DNA of 64,000 nucleotides from Haliotis asinina (taxonomy: Eukaryota; Mollusca; Gastropoda; Lepetellida; Haliotidae), in the NCBI RefSeq assembly GCF_037392515.1, contig NC_090280.1, positions 75,132,504-75,196,503 on the forward strand. Direction: 5' to 3'. Under the pieces are notes generated by a model. The model had not been told where the DNA came from, made no database searches, and saw only the letters and a program-made list of their open reading frames with translations. Below, piece after piece: positions 11,550 to 22,937 of this stretch; positions within the stretch are counted from its first letter, which is position 1, and each line of letters opens with the position of its first letter. The position numbers and the translations under genes are program-made.

Positions 11550-12508
11550 CGTCTTTGGTAGAAAGGTGCCAATCTATGAAACCAGTAGTTCCACCACTAG
11601 AAGTTTGCAATGTGTTCCAGGATTCAAATCTCTCTTTCAGAAGCCTATAACTATTTGGTATACACTTTCGTTGCAGTGTATAGCGTTGAGCAAATGTCCT
11701 TTTACTTCAGAAGGTTTGAGTTGGTGAAAACACGATCTCTCCAAATACCTTTCTTGTGTGTCTACAGGAGACGTTTCCTATTGAATTTCCAAAATTGCAT
11801 TGAGCCCTCTTCCAGCGTTTCTGATTTCATACGATGTTTTGCTTCATTCCATAATCTGCACAGACAAGTAAATATTCCAGCGCAAACTGCTGCTCAAATA
11901 TTATGAGCCCGTTGATTACCTCATGTACCAATAACAGTGTACGACCAAAGTCATTCCTGTACACCATGACAGTGAAGTACACTCTGGAAAATCAAAATCC
12001 TAAAACGTTCATGTCGATATTTCTCATTATAATGACAAAATACGATCTCCACTGTTTTTGTCCTCTCACACCTTACAACGCCATGTTAAATCATCACGTT
12101 ATTATTGTCCACGTTTAATCAATACTATTTAATGACACCGTTGATTCTGTGTTTCTGGTTGGCAGGATTGTGGGGTCGTGCAATTCATGGCTTTCCCAGA
12201 CGTGTACTTTGCTAGTTCTCATAAATACTTCGTGCCAGGCTATTGTTCTTGTTTGTCCCACAAACAGAGCAACGCATTTACATTGTTCATGCTTCTTTAC
12301 TTTTTTACTAAGTGCATCAACGAGTCTGTTCGATCGTTTGTTCGATTTACTGATGTATCTCCCCGCTTTGATCTTGCTGAAATATTGCTCAAAGCGGGCT
12401 AAATCTAAAAGTCACTCACTCATAAATCATAAACCACCTCGGAAAAAACAGTCCACAATTCAGACTATATCACATATTTTTAACAAGCATGTGTTCATGC
12501 AACACTCG
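11550..12508. other. Intergenic stretch with one open minus-strand frame
   Basis: No gene recognised. On the minus strand 12416-12115 is open for about 100 codons with a protein-like composition (for example RTIAWHEVFMRTSKVHVWES). It lacks an early ATG and I cannot place it in a family. It may be a relic exon or chance. Confidence 0.3.
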
Positions 12509-12655
12509 GGGCGGCGGGTTAGCCTTGTGGTTAACGCATTCGCTCGTCAAGTCGAACACCCGGGTTCGATTCCCCACATCGGTACAGTGTGTAAAGTCCA
12601 TTTCTGATGTTCCCCACCGTGACAATGTTGGAATACTGCTAAACACGTTGTAAAC
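12509..12655 (+). mobile_element. tRNA-headed SINE (type 1)
   Basis: The 5' head has a pol III A box (TTAGCCTTGTGG) and B box (GGGTTCGATTCCCC), then the body ending near GGAATACTGCTAAAC. The (ACTC)n tail is worn away. It is not a tRNA gene: no acceptor stem closes around the boxes. Confidence 0.8.
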
Positions 12656-12802
12656 TTATACTCGCTGTCACGAAATTCTCTGAAATAGTTCTAATACCAC
12701 GTGTTCGCGAAAACATGTCATTTTACTACGTGACTGGTTTGGGAAATCAATCGGATCATGTGCGTGTTTTCATTTTCGAAACTCATTATTTACTTGTCAC
12801 AG

Positions 12803-12965
12803 GTGGCGGTGGGGCAGCCTAGTGGTTAAAGTGTTTGTCCGTCACGAGGAAAGCTCGGGTTCGATTCCCCACATAGGTACAATGTATGAAGCCTATTTCT
12901 GGTGTCTTTCCGCCATGATATTGATGGAATATTGCTAAAAGCTGAAAGTTAAAAACTGAAATCAT
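12803..12965 (+). mobile_element. tRNA-headed SINE (type 1)
   Basis: Second copy 150 bp from the first, same orientation. A box GCAGCCTAGTGG, B box GGGTTCGATTCCCC, body ATGATATTGATGGAATATTG and the worn tail ...TTCGCTCACT. About a quarter of positions appear to differ from the first copy, so they are independent old insertions. Confidence 0.8.
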
Positions 12966-13253
12966 TCGCTCACTAACTGTGGCAAATATTGAGACTTGGG
13001 ATCGATTTCGTGTAGGTTAAAATGCTGACTGGTTTTTCCAATGTTGTAAGTAACGAGATTCGACACCACACTTCGGTTCCTGCTTCCCATCATATGACAA
13101 TGGCAGCAACAGCGATTGCGTGTGAGCACTGTTGGCGTTACTCTCATCTAGTCCGACTGATAAAATGTTAATTTACATGGAGTTTTACATTGTTGACGTA
13201 ATGCTTTAACGGAACCGCATTGCTGATTATTGCACTATTCATCTGGTTAATGG

Positions 13254-13310
13254 AGTGAGTGAATCAGTTTAGGTTTACGCCGACTATAGCAGTACTCCAA
13301 CGAGGCGGGG
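13254..13310 (-). mobile_element. Type 2 SINE, 3' fragment
   Basis: Begins GAGTGAGTGAATCAGTTTAGG, the reverse of the shared ACTC tail, then TTTACGCCGACTATAGCAGTA, the reverse of the conserved 3' end. Only the last ~55 bp is present, as expected for 5' truncation. Confidence 0.55.
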
Positions 13311-13415
13311 AACACCAGTGATGGGCTGCACCTATTGCACACATTTGCTGAGGGGTTGAGTGGTTGTCTTGGAGTTGTTTTTTGTTCTGTTCTGTTTTGG
13401 TTGTGTTGAGTTGTT

Positions 13416-13417
13416 GC

Positions 13418-13476
<59 letters not shown>

Positions 13477-13491
13477 GTGTGTGTGTTGTTG
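13416..13491. repeat. Microsatellite (CT)n then (GT)n
   Basis: A CT run of about 55 bp, one interruption, then a short GT run and (GTT)n. Open frames over it are low-complexity artefacts. Confidence 0.95.
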
Positions 13492-14023
13492 TTGTTGTTT
13501 GAAGGGGAGGGGGAGTGTAGGTTTCCTAATGGACTGCTTCTAATTATATCAACACTTTACTGACATACGCAACTCGTGCTAAACACCGCCAGGCCCTGTA
13601 TTCTGAACATGTACTAAAATGTGGCTGAGATTGATCGTTTTGAACAATCCATGAGGTCCGACAGGATTGAAACAAGGGGTTACACTCCCTGTTTGTTTTT
13701 AATAATAGCACATACCTGATCCTTTAGGACGTTTGTTCTGCATGCAATGTAATTCGATTTAAACATAAATTAGCCTTCAATAGTTTGTGATAAGTAAACC
13801 CCCATCACGTAACTAGATCGTCAATAGTTTCCAAAAGGCCTTCAATAGTTTTTTAACCATTCAATAGTTTGCAACTATTGACCGCTACTTTTGATGAAAC
13901 GGATATAGGGGGAGGGGTGTTAATTACATGTATCTGCATCAGGGAGGTGGGGTGCCCTCGAATATGAAACATGCAACGACTTTATTACATTTTTTATTGA
14001 ATTTCGTCATTACAACCAAATGT

Positions 14024-16302
14024 TTACATTTGGAGTGTAGCTTTAGCTCCGTCTCTTTCTACGGTGAAACTGATGGGAGCGTTCGAGACGTCACCAATGA
14101 TACTTTCAGCTTTGGAGACAGCGGTGCCGATGTTGGGAAGCGCTGGGAAACGTTTTTCCACCACGGACGTCGATGGTGACGAGGACGCCACATAGAACTT
14201 TGGTGCGAGAGGACGGGTGTCTAAAGTATTTGTCACCTTACCCTGCACGACATCGTCGACAACCTGTAGCATTTCCTCGCTTGTCTTTTGTAGCTGAAAC
14301 ATTCATTTGATAAACGTTTAATCCATGGGTACGTGAAGTATATTCGCCCTTGTTAAACATCCTCCTAAATATTCATTGGCGTTTACTTATTCTCTCCAAG
14401 TAACTAGACTGTAGGCTACAGTTATTTGGTTAAACGTGTATGACAGCGAGTCTGGGTTGTTGATACGTTGTAACTGGTATCGTGTCAGCGGAAATACGAT
14501 GAGCATTAACACTCTTCTTATGTATAACCTATTACAGTGTTTCTGTATTGTATGGTTATGATTTCAACTTGAGTGTTTTCAGTTCTCACTAGCTAGAGAA
14601 TGCGGTGCAATATTTAAGTTGTTTGGTTTAATTTTAACATTCAAACACACTACTCACCCTCGGGTAGCAGATGACCTGTGACCTGTCCGCTCCGCAATTA
14701 GCTGTTCATCAAGCCCGATCTCGTACAGTCGGGTTGCCGTGGTTGCTCGCAATGAGTAGTTGGTACAGTAGCCCTCAAATCCTGCGGCTCTGCAGAGTCT
14801 CCGCATGGTCCCTCTCACCGTCTGCCTACCAATGGGTAAGGCGCAGTACCACACATCCGATCTCTGGTACATTTGCCGGCCTGCATCAAACGAAAGGCAT
14901 TTACGTTCACAGGGCTCAACACAACTAGTAACCTGTGTAACAGTACCAGCAAAAATTTTGCCCACCCTCTTCATTTAAAAAACTCTCAGTCCTTCGAGTG
15001 AGTAAGTGAGTGAGTGAGTGAATACAATATCAGGTTAATGAGGGAAAAAGCGCCCGAAGTCATGCAAGTCTCTCACGTTTGTCCTTTAGGTGGAGCCCAA
15101 GAGCACGAGTATGCTGTTGACACACTCACAACCATCACCGCAGCGATACGGAATCGAACCCACCATCACTCTATTCCGTTTAAAGAGGGATGCAGTAACA
15201 AATGTGATATAATTTATAATTTTCAAGAATAAATTATCGATCAATAATTCCATTGTCTACAATTGACAGCCTAATGTAATAGTTACCTGAGTGACATGTA
15301 CTTTTCGTGAAGCCGGACAGGACATCTCAGAGGATTTTCTATATTGAGTCCAACTGTGACACACTTTCAAGGAATATTCTTGTGGTTCAATCCATCGATG
15401 TTGGTTTTAGTCACACCTTCTAAATACCTCAAATGCTTTGAACCATACTTCATGATAATTTCAAAATTACCAAATTCTCCAACCGATAAATCATGGTGTT
15501 CAGCACCAGCCCTCAAACAAAAGCAGATGCCGTATAAGTAGAATACTGTGTCTAACAGTTTTTGCGGCGTGTCTTCTCCTAGGATCCCCATTTCCCACAG
15601 TATTTCCTCCTGTCTACGGGTCAACAAATCGGCTTTCCTCTTGTGAATTCCAATGCCTTTTCGCGCGAGAGCTTTCATTTTTGCGTCCAAAATTCGGCGA
15701 ACAGCAGCAAATTCATAATGACTAAATATGTTTATATCTTTGCCGTTTTGTCTAAGAAAGTACTGAAATGAGCTCAAAATTTCATTGATGGTGTTCCCAT
15801 GATACTCCTCCCCTTTCTGGTTCTTTGCTTCCGTTATACAGGAAACCAAATGTCTACAGAAATCGTCTTCACTGAGATTGAGGAGACACTGTCCCAGACC
15901 ACAACTGACACCTTTCCTTTCAAGATACCGTGCATCAAAAACCCGTACAGCCCACTGACTTTTCTTTTCCGTATGTTTATTTTTGGCCAACCTTTCCAAA
16001 TTGGAGATTTCCTCGACAGTTAGAGGTGTGCCGAATCGGGACTCAGATTCTTTATTTAATACATTTTCAGGGAGCTGTTCTTGCGCCTTTTCAAAGTTTT
16101 GTGTTGCATGTAATAGTTCTTCATCAGAAGAATTATTTTGGTCAAAGTCATCTTGCACTGACACAACAAAGTCTAGATCTATATTAGAAATGTCACTTTC
16201 AAGAAGATGTTCAAAGTCTGAATTAATATCACTTTCCGTAAATCTATCTGGCGAAAACATATTCTGTGTCAAAAATAGGTTATCATCACTATCATCCGTC
16301 AT
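14024..16302 (-). pseudogene. Crypton-type tyrosine recombinase-like gene (DUF3504-like), broken
   Basis: Minus-strand, three exons whose phases match: 16302-15287, 14924-14658 and 14293-14024. Start is the ATG at 16302, opening MTDDSDDNLFLTQN. An acidic N-terminus leads into a core-binding segment and a tyrosine-recombinase fold. The first catalytic Arg lies in CFCLRAGAEHHDL; the second box reads TNYSLRATTATRLY, then TGHRS. The nucleophile Tyr falls at the exon 2/3 junction, in G-YKR. Faults: TGA at 15369-15367 inside otherwise homologous frame; Tyr where the family has His in the NHSxR box; and a one-base shift just after YKR, since TSEEMLQVVDDV continues in the next frame. The domain is known from Crypton transposons and from host genes such as KCTD1, QRICH1 and ZMYM proteins. 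I cannot tell a dead transposon gene from a dead host derivative. Confidence 0.75.
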
Positions 16303-17309
16303 TGCTGCCTCCGTACCTTTCACCGTGCAGTCACGCTTGTGTATGCATGGACACTATGGTTTGTGAGTTTTATATAGCGTCAATAGGAATTTACACGTCT
16401 GTGCGGCCAGTTCGAAGCGTGCAGCAATATGCACGTGCTCTTACGGCGAATACTACACTGAAACCCGTTTCGATATTCCGAATGCCGAAACCGGTTACGA
16501 ATTTAGGTTTAAGTAGAATAGACTCTGAAGAGCACGGGAGGAGTTGCCATAGGTACCAATGCACCTCACGATGGGACGTACGACATTTGCATCTCTCTCC
16601 ATGACCGCCCGCCCGTACATACAACTGTTTATTAGCATATCATTTTGTGGAAACACGAACTGAAAAACAAACAAAAAAGGCGGTTTAACAAGAAAGGTGC
16701 CAATGTCATACGTTTCAGAGACAGGAATCACACATTTGTTTCACATAACAACCGACGACAACATGTATAGGACACCCACTATTTGTTATGAACAATCATT
16801 GCACACACGCACATACGCGGGAGACGCCAAATAGCGAGTCGTCGTCAGGGTCGAATCCGGGAGACTTCACCCGAAGCTGTGATAGATTATCCCTGGTTTA
16901 ACAGAGCTTCAGTCAGTTTATTGTATCAGTCGGAATTTTACAATGAATGAATGAATGAATTATAATAAGAATTAAGAGCAAGAATTATGTGAATGAATGA
17001 AAGAAAGAAAGAAAAAGAATAAAAGAAAGAAGTTCATATGTGAATGAATGAAAGAATAAATGATACACCGCGGCCTTCCCTCCAAAAACATGTTAAAGAA
17101 GAACACGTGTTAACATCAGCTGTCCTTTTAAAAAATCTACTTTGAAACATTTTTGTTTACATTAATAATTAATTCAGATATCTTATTACATGTGGGGAAT
17201 GGAATGGACATTAACAAAATGTTAACTGACACTGTCACACTGCCCTCATAAATAAAGTGTAAAACTCTCACAAAGCGCCCTAATACACCTTTCCAGTTTG
17301 TCAAATAAT
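16303..17309. other. Upstream region of the DUF3504-like gene
   Basis: No gene seen. 16941-17065 is an imperfect tetranucleotide run, (GAAT)n with GAAA interruptions. Short GC-richer sequence at 16380-16620 carries open frames in several registers that look like chance. Confidence 0.5.
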
Positions 17310-18150
17310 AAGATCAACAAGACAGAAAGAAGTTATGGAACTATAACCCTCAAGCATCAATGGCGAATCAGATCAGATCGGCAATATGTCATATTTTTCA
17401 AGCACCTCAAATATATCCTCACATTTTGTTTTAGATTATGAAAATATCACTATTACTTGCAATCACATTTCACCTGATAGTATATTCCCCTCATAAGAAT
17501 TAAAGGTGTATGTGAAAGATGTATTTGAAGTAATAACTAGAAACACTCAAACAACGGCGTATAGTATTTTAATGGCGGATCAGAGCAGATCGCCGATATG
17601 TCACATTTTTCACACACCTCAAATACACCCTAACATTTTGTTTTAGATTATGGAGCTATCACTATTACTTGCAATCACATTTCACCTGATAGTATATTCT
17701 CCTCATAAGAATTAAAGGTGTATGTGAAAGATGTTTTTGAAGTAATAACTAGAAACACTCAAACAACGGCGTATAGTATTTCAATGGCGGATCAGAGCAG
17801 ATCGCCGATATGTCACATTTTTCACACACCTCAAATACACCCTAACATTCTTTTTTTAGATTATGAAACTATCACTATATTACTTGCAAACACATTTTGC
17901 CTGATAGTATATTCCCCTCATACGAATTAAAGGTGTATGCGAAAGATGTTTTGAGGAAGTAACTAGGAATACTAAAACAACGGCGTATAGCATTTCAATG
18001 GCAAAATGTCATATTTTTCACACACCTCAATTACACCCGAACACTTTTTAAGCCATAAAACTGTCACTAATACTTGCGAATACATTCCAACTAAAGGTAT
18101 GTTCTCCTAAAAATTAAACGAATGTGTGAAAGAAGTTTCTATCGGCACAA
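17310..18150 (+). repeat. Tandem array, four ~212 bp units
   Basis: The unit marker ATGGCGGATCAGAGCAGATC (variants ATGGCGAATCAG, ATGGCAAAATG) falls at 17360, 17572, 17784 and 17998, giving spacings of 212, 212 and 214 bp. Units 2 and 3 are nearly identical, the outer ones more worn, as when an array is renewed from its middle. Each unit also holds CACACCTCAAATACACC and TCACTATTACTTGCAATCAC. The open frame starting at 17718 spans a unit joint and is probably not a gene. Confidence 0.85.
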
Positions 18151-18533
18151 TTTAGTCTATCTTCGCGGTGAATCGAGAATAGAAGCCAGTGAGCTATAAC
18201 ATACCGACTTGAAACTTTACTACAAATCTACTGTCCTAATACGGACACTAATACCAATTATTTCACTTAAATTGAAGCGACAAAATAGTTACCCTATCTA
18301 CTACATGTTGGATTTCAGTTGTTATAACAACAGCGAACGAAATCACCTGTTGAAAATAAACCGGGCTCGCTTATGGCTAACCAGAAGTCTTTCATACGCA
18401 GTGATAAAAAGAGTACCCAAAAATTCAGTTTAGTGGTCCTTTAAATACTACGCTGCCACCATATTGGCTACACTGGTTACGTAACGACCCGAGACATACG
18501 TTCAGCGGCTTTTAGAGGAGTTTTTTCTCCCCC

Positions 18534-18650
18534 TCTATATAGTCTCCCTGATCACAGACAAATCAGGAGCACACAACAAGCAACGTCATGTCATTAACAT
18601 TGGGGACCACTGGCCTCTCAAAACATGCAAGAAGGTCATCAGTAGCTGGT
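18534..18650 (+). promoter_or_regulatory. TATA-type core promoter with short leader
   Basis: CTATATAG at 18534-18541 is followed about 30 bp later by ATCAGGAGCACAC, a fitting start-site region, and at 18588 by an ATG in CGTCATGTC. An open frame of 21 codons then reaches a GT (GGTAGGAC at about 18650) that could be a donor. The whole sits just after the 212 bp array and at the edge of a GC-richer, CpG-containing stretch. Promoter function is inferred from motif and spacing only. Confidence 0.4.
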
Positions 18651-18968
18651 AGGACCCCCTTTCCTTCCTCGAGACATGTTGCGTTAGTCTCTTACCGTGC
18701 GCTAGCTCGCTTCTTCGCCTCTTCTCGTCTTTGTCGGCCTTCCAACCAACGCATTTTTGCTCTCATACAGGGCGTCGCGTCCTTTAATGCACAGGTCCGT
18801 CTCTCCTTTCCCCGGATCTCTGTTGCGTTACTCCCTCACCCACGGCGAACCACCGTATATGAGATAGACCCCGGTGTATATTCCGTTTTTGCAACCTGCC
18901 GACGGCCACCTCCCTCACTAGCAGCACTCATCCGTTGTACATCAACGATACGTCCCGCTGCTCGGTAG
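18588..18968 (+). CDS. Unrecognised 126-codon open frame after the TATA motif
   Basis: Begins at the first ATG after the TATA motif, MSLTLGTTGLSKHARRSSVAG, then continues Arg/Ser/Pro-rich. No domain, signal peptide or membrane segment is recognised. The true coding part may be only the first 21 codons if the GT near 18650 is used. It differs from its AT-rich surroundings in base content. It may be a real small gene, a first exon, or chance in GC-rich DNA. Confidence 0.2.
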   Translation: MSLTLGTTGLSKHARRSSVAGRTPFPSSRHVALVSYRALARFFASSRLCRPSNQRIFALIQGVASFNAQVRLSFPRISVALLPHPRRTTVYEIDPGVYSVFATCRRPPPSLAALIRCTSTIRPAAR

Positions 18969-21880
18969 TGAATGATCGGGGTACTCCGGTCATTCCTCCT
19001 CCAGGACAATGCCGAACGCACACCACCCCGGAAATCGTATCTTTTCAGGAGACGGGAAGAACCTGTACCCCGCCTTGTACAACCCGGGTAAACCAGCTAA
19101 CAAATTCAGCATACACCTGTTTTTTTAATCCAACGCGCGACACACAGACGGGGCAAGGTCCGTTCAAACTTCCATGAATAACATGAGTCAATATTTACGA
19201 AACATTACCCTATATGTGTCATTACAACTTAGACTCCGCCAAAGTTTACAAGGCACGTACATTTAGACAAATTTCAGCAAATTAACGTTACTCAAAATTT
19301 GCCGTTGCCCTATTTACGGGCATGTGGATACGCGTATTAGCCACTCACAGCTAAATCAGTGTGACTGCCCACTATAGGCCTTATGTGAGTGCATAGGGGT
19401 TTGCATTAAAGTATCTATGTTCAAGAACTTGTTTTACTGGCTCGTCAACTGTTTCGTGATAAAGTCATGTCAGTTGGTCTTCACTCTTGGTTTCTACATA
19501 GATAATCAATTGTTGTTACCCTTCGCATTTCAGGGTTACTTATTCAACCATCGCCACATACATACGCATTTCCAAATAACATTCACACTTGGATACCTAA
19601 ATCGTGAAAGTTTTAATCACAGTTCATACTTTTGACGTGATCTCCGTTCAGTGGAGTTTCGGGAGAAGAAATTCAGTGTAGTGTTACTCAATATGTCAGT
19701 TTAAAGCCAAAATGTATTCACTGTATTAAGTCTAAGCAAACATCAATCCTAATTTTCATATTTAACCACGATCAAGTTTCGTTGACTATTTGACGTATCG
19801 TCTATAGTCCGTTTGCAGTAAAATCCTACCGATGAATTTCACTTTAAACAAAAAAGTAAAGGTAAAAAAGTAACCAATTGAAATGAAGATTGCGAATTCT
19901 CATAATTTTATCTTACCAGTTGTATATTATATTTTAAAATTTTATTTACCTCAAGACAAGAGTGGTTTACGAATGAGATAGTTTCAGATCGCTATTATCG
20001 GTCAGTATTACAAGGGGATGTGAATATTAAATGAAACACCGAAAACAGCTAGGGTTGGTCGATGCTAACGCTGATCAGGTACTGTACGTGCATTTGTTTG
20101 AAATTTTGGATGTGCATGTATTTTTAATGTACAAATAAAGAGTGTGCACTGACTCACACGCCGACTGATGCCAATTCCAATCGATGGTTTCAACTTTATT
20201 ACCACGTTTCTAGAAGAGATTGAATGAAAGCATTGCTGTTAGTAAACTCCTTTTATCTCTTGCTTGAAAACGGTATATGAATCTATACCGAAACATCGCA
20301 TGATAGAAATAAAGAAGTTGTTATCCATAAAGTATTATACTTTCCTTTTATCTTGTTTTCGATTTCAGTGAAGAATATGCAGTCCAAAGCCATGAAAAGG
20401 CTTGTGCTAATAATCCTGGTTCGTTGCAGACATAGCTTGGGGGAAATCCATCTTTTCTAATTTTTTCCCAACTTCCGGTTCACCAGGCGGCTGCTTCAAG
20501 GGAACGGAAAGTTGAGAATTGTTTAGTACGAGATGAGTGTGAGTGTAAACATTATGCACTTTTGAGTCATGCTTTTTGTATGTGCAACTTATCCTTATCG
20601 TAAATGTAAAGCTGGCATTGCCTATGAGGTATTATTTCAGTTCAATGGAATCGTAAACGTGCATCTTCAGCTGCGGCGATACACCATGGCTTTTACCAAG
20701 TTTAGTTTTACTTGACAGTTAGGACCCTGTCGCGTTAAAACACCTCAGTGTAACGCGAATGATCACTGTTAAGTGTGTGATGTTTTTAAAAGGGGGTCAC
20801 TCATTTTGTTCTGGGTAGATGTGGCAATTTGGGGGATTTTGTCCATCTTGAACTTGAAAATATTTCAAATTGTTCAGGTCATTGATTTTGTATATGACAT
20901 GCAGATATGTACTTACACCGCACATGAATTTTAGGGTGGATTAAGCGGGTGGGGTGTTGGATGGGGTTGTCATTCATATTGTACATGATTCTCCATAGAA
21001 TTTACATATCATCATTATCATCATCCCCCTAGAGCTAAATTATGAATGGTCCCTTACTATTACATACTTGTCAATAATTACCATTAGGTATGTTTTGTTT
21101 CATAACACTTCATGTCATATATTTATTACCTTGTTATGTGCACATAGTTTTAATGGGTAGGTTTTATTAATCTTGAAGGATGTGACATAACAGATATATG
21201 GTTCATACTCTATGTTTACTACACTGTGCCCAACTCAGAAATTCAAAAGCAGCCTTACCTGCAGTCACAGCACTTTTTGCTCCTTGACATGCACAGTAAT
21301 CTACTACACTGGCTGCCAAACAGTTATCACCATATGTTAGCAGCATATACAAAATTACTCTGCCGTTTGTTAAATTCGTGAAAGAGATTTTATTGATACG
21401 TAATCGTGTTAATTAGCTATTTGCTGATATGTCCAGCACATTCACTGCCAACAATATGTTTTTATATTACAGGGTGGAAGGGAATCATGGCAGTATAAAT
21501 AAGTGTTTTCTCACAACAAACTTGAACAGTTATCACCATTTCAGAATTTTGCATGTCATTCGTAAAATAAGATAAATTTACATCATAAAGTAATCTCAAA
21601 TAATTGATTGTGTGACTAGTTTAGTGTTTTTTACAATACATTGATAGGGAATGAAGCAATATGAATTTTGTGAACTTAAATTTAATTCATAGGATTCATA
21701 ATCATATTAATCATAACATTTTCTTAATTTTTCTCTTATGCTACTTACCATGGAGAATTTTCTTTTGCTGTCAAATTGTTGTCGAATGCCATGGGAAAAA
21801 AATAGTGGCATTGTAATTGACCAGAGCTGCACACACTTAAATACTGATGGATTGATGATGACTGGTAAGCAGTGATAAGA

Positions 21881-21995
21881 TCAGTGTTCACGAATAGTCT
21901 GACCCTCCGACAAGTCCAGCAGATTCTCCGACAGTCCACTGGAAGTCTACAACCCTCCAACCCTAGTGTCTGGCTGTATATTCACAATGACTTAG
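21881..21995. repeat. Interspersed repeat, copy 1
   Basis: CAGTGTTCACGAATAGT, TCTGACCCTCCGACAAGTCC and TATTCACAATGACTT all recur in order at the right window edge (63881-64000). No coding content. Family not recognised. Confidence 0.6.
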
Positions 21996-22794
21996 GCTGA
22001 AGTTGTCATAGTGTGACACGTCACACTTGTTTGTTTTGTATCAATTTGTGTTTGTTAATAATTTCAATGCCCGTTACAAGGACTGTTGAATCTGAAACGT
22101 GTGTTTAATTTTTATTCTATGGGTCTGTGAATTTTCAGTGGGTCAGACAGACATCAGAAACTTACAGGAGCCAATGTCTTCTGACCTTCAAACACCATTC
22201 TTGAACTCTATGAGATAATGCATTCTATTCACATGTAATGTTTAGCTTCTGAAGACTTTTTATCACATCTACCATTGTTCTCTCTTTTCAGGCTGATCTG
22301 CAGTTGGAGGTATGTCTTCTTATCAACATTTCCCACTGTGATTTCAAACAGTATGATAATGATACTGATATGAAGTACAGTTCCAATTAGATACTTAATA
22401 GAGATAACTAATTAACCAGAAGAACAAAGGGATTAAAGGTGGATTAGAGAGAAACCAGTCCAATCAATGATTTCAACTAATATGTAACAATAAGAGAGCA
22501 GTACTTAAGTAAGTAACGACACCAAAAATCAGACTCTTCCACTTTTTCTTGTGGGGAGGTAGGGTCAAGCAGTATCTATCACTTTCTCATTTTGCCTGCA
22601 CAGTTGTGACCAACAGACCATGACTTGTGTTGTTTTTAGCTGTAGGCAGAATGAGAGAACGCCGAAAAGTAAAATAGACACTGGCTTCATTATGGTATGG
22701 GATCGAATGATCTGATACAAGGAAGAAATAATAATGTGACAACCACTCCGCTAAAAGTTGTGATCATGGCATGTCAGTCTGTGAGGTTTTCTTG

Positions 22795-22912
22795 TTATGT
22801 AAATGGGGTTGTCTAGCGGGCTTTATTCCCCTCATGAGCACAGTTTGTGAAGCCTATTTCTGGTGTCCCCTACCAAGATATTGCTGGAAAACTAAAACTG
22901 CACTCACTCACA
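22795..22912 (+). mobile_element. Type 1 SINE, worn copy
   Basis: GGGGTTGTCTAGCGGGCTTT, then GTGAAGCCTATTTCTGGTGTC, AGATATTGCTGG and the CACTCACTCAC tail. It ends about 15 bp before the acceptor of the first FKBP6 coding exon. Confidence 0.6.
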
Positions 22913-22937
22913 TTCTTGTGTTATCCAGGCTGACAAC

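Larger units (their letters stand above)
18969..22937. other. Upstream flank of FKBP6
   Basis: No further gene recognised. A likely 5' exon or promoter for FKBP6 lies near 20440-20535: an ETS-like CTTCCGGTT, a short GC-richer leader and a possible donor GTGTGAGT near 20535. Another candidate leader exon is 22292-22309, with AG before and GTATGT after. 21881-21995 is a copy of an interspersed repeat seen again at 63881-64000. A worn type 1 SINE lies at 22795-22912. Confidence 0.4.

Noticed and set aside
12509-12965. tRNA genes
   Set aside because: A and B boxes belong to SINE heads; no cloverleaf closes and a SINE body and tail follow.
16391-16731. Several overlapping frames upstream of the DUF3504-like gene
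   Set aside because: Open in several registers at once, no domain, no supporting signals.
22292-22309. 18 bp micro-exon as a firm part of FKBP6
   Set aside because: Has AG before and GTATGT after, but such sites are common by chance and no coding need for it exists. Kept only as a possible leader exon.
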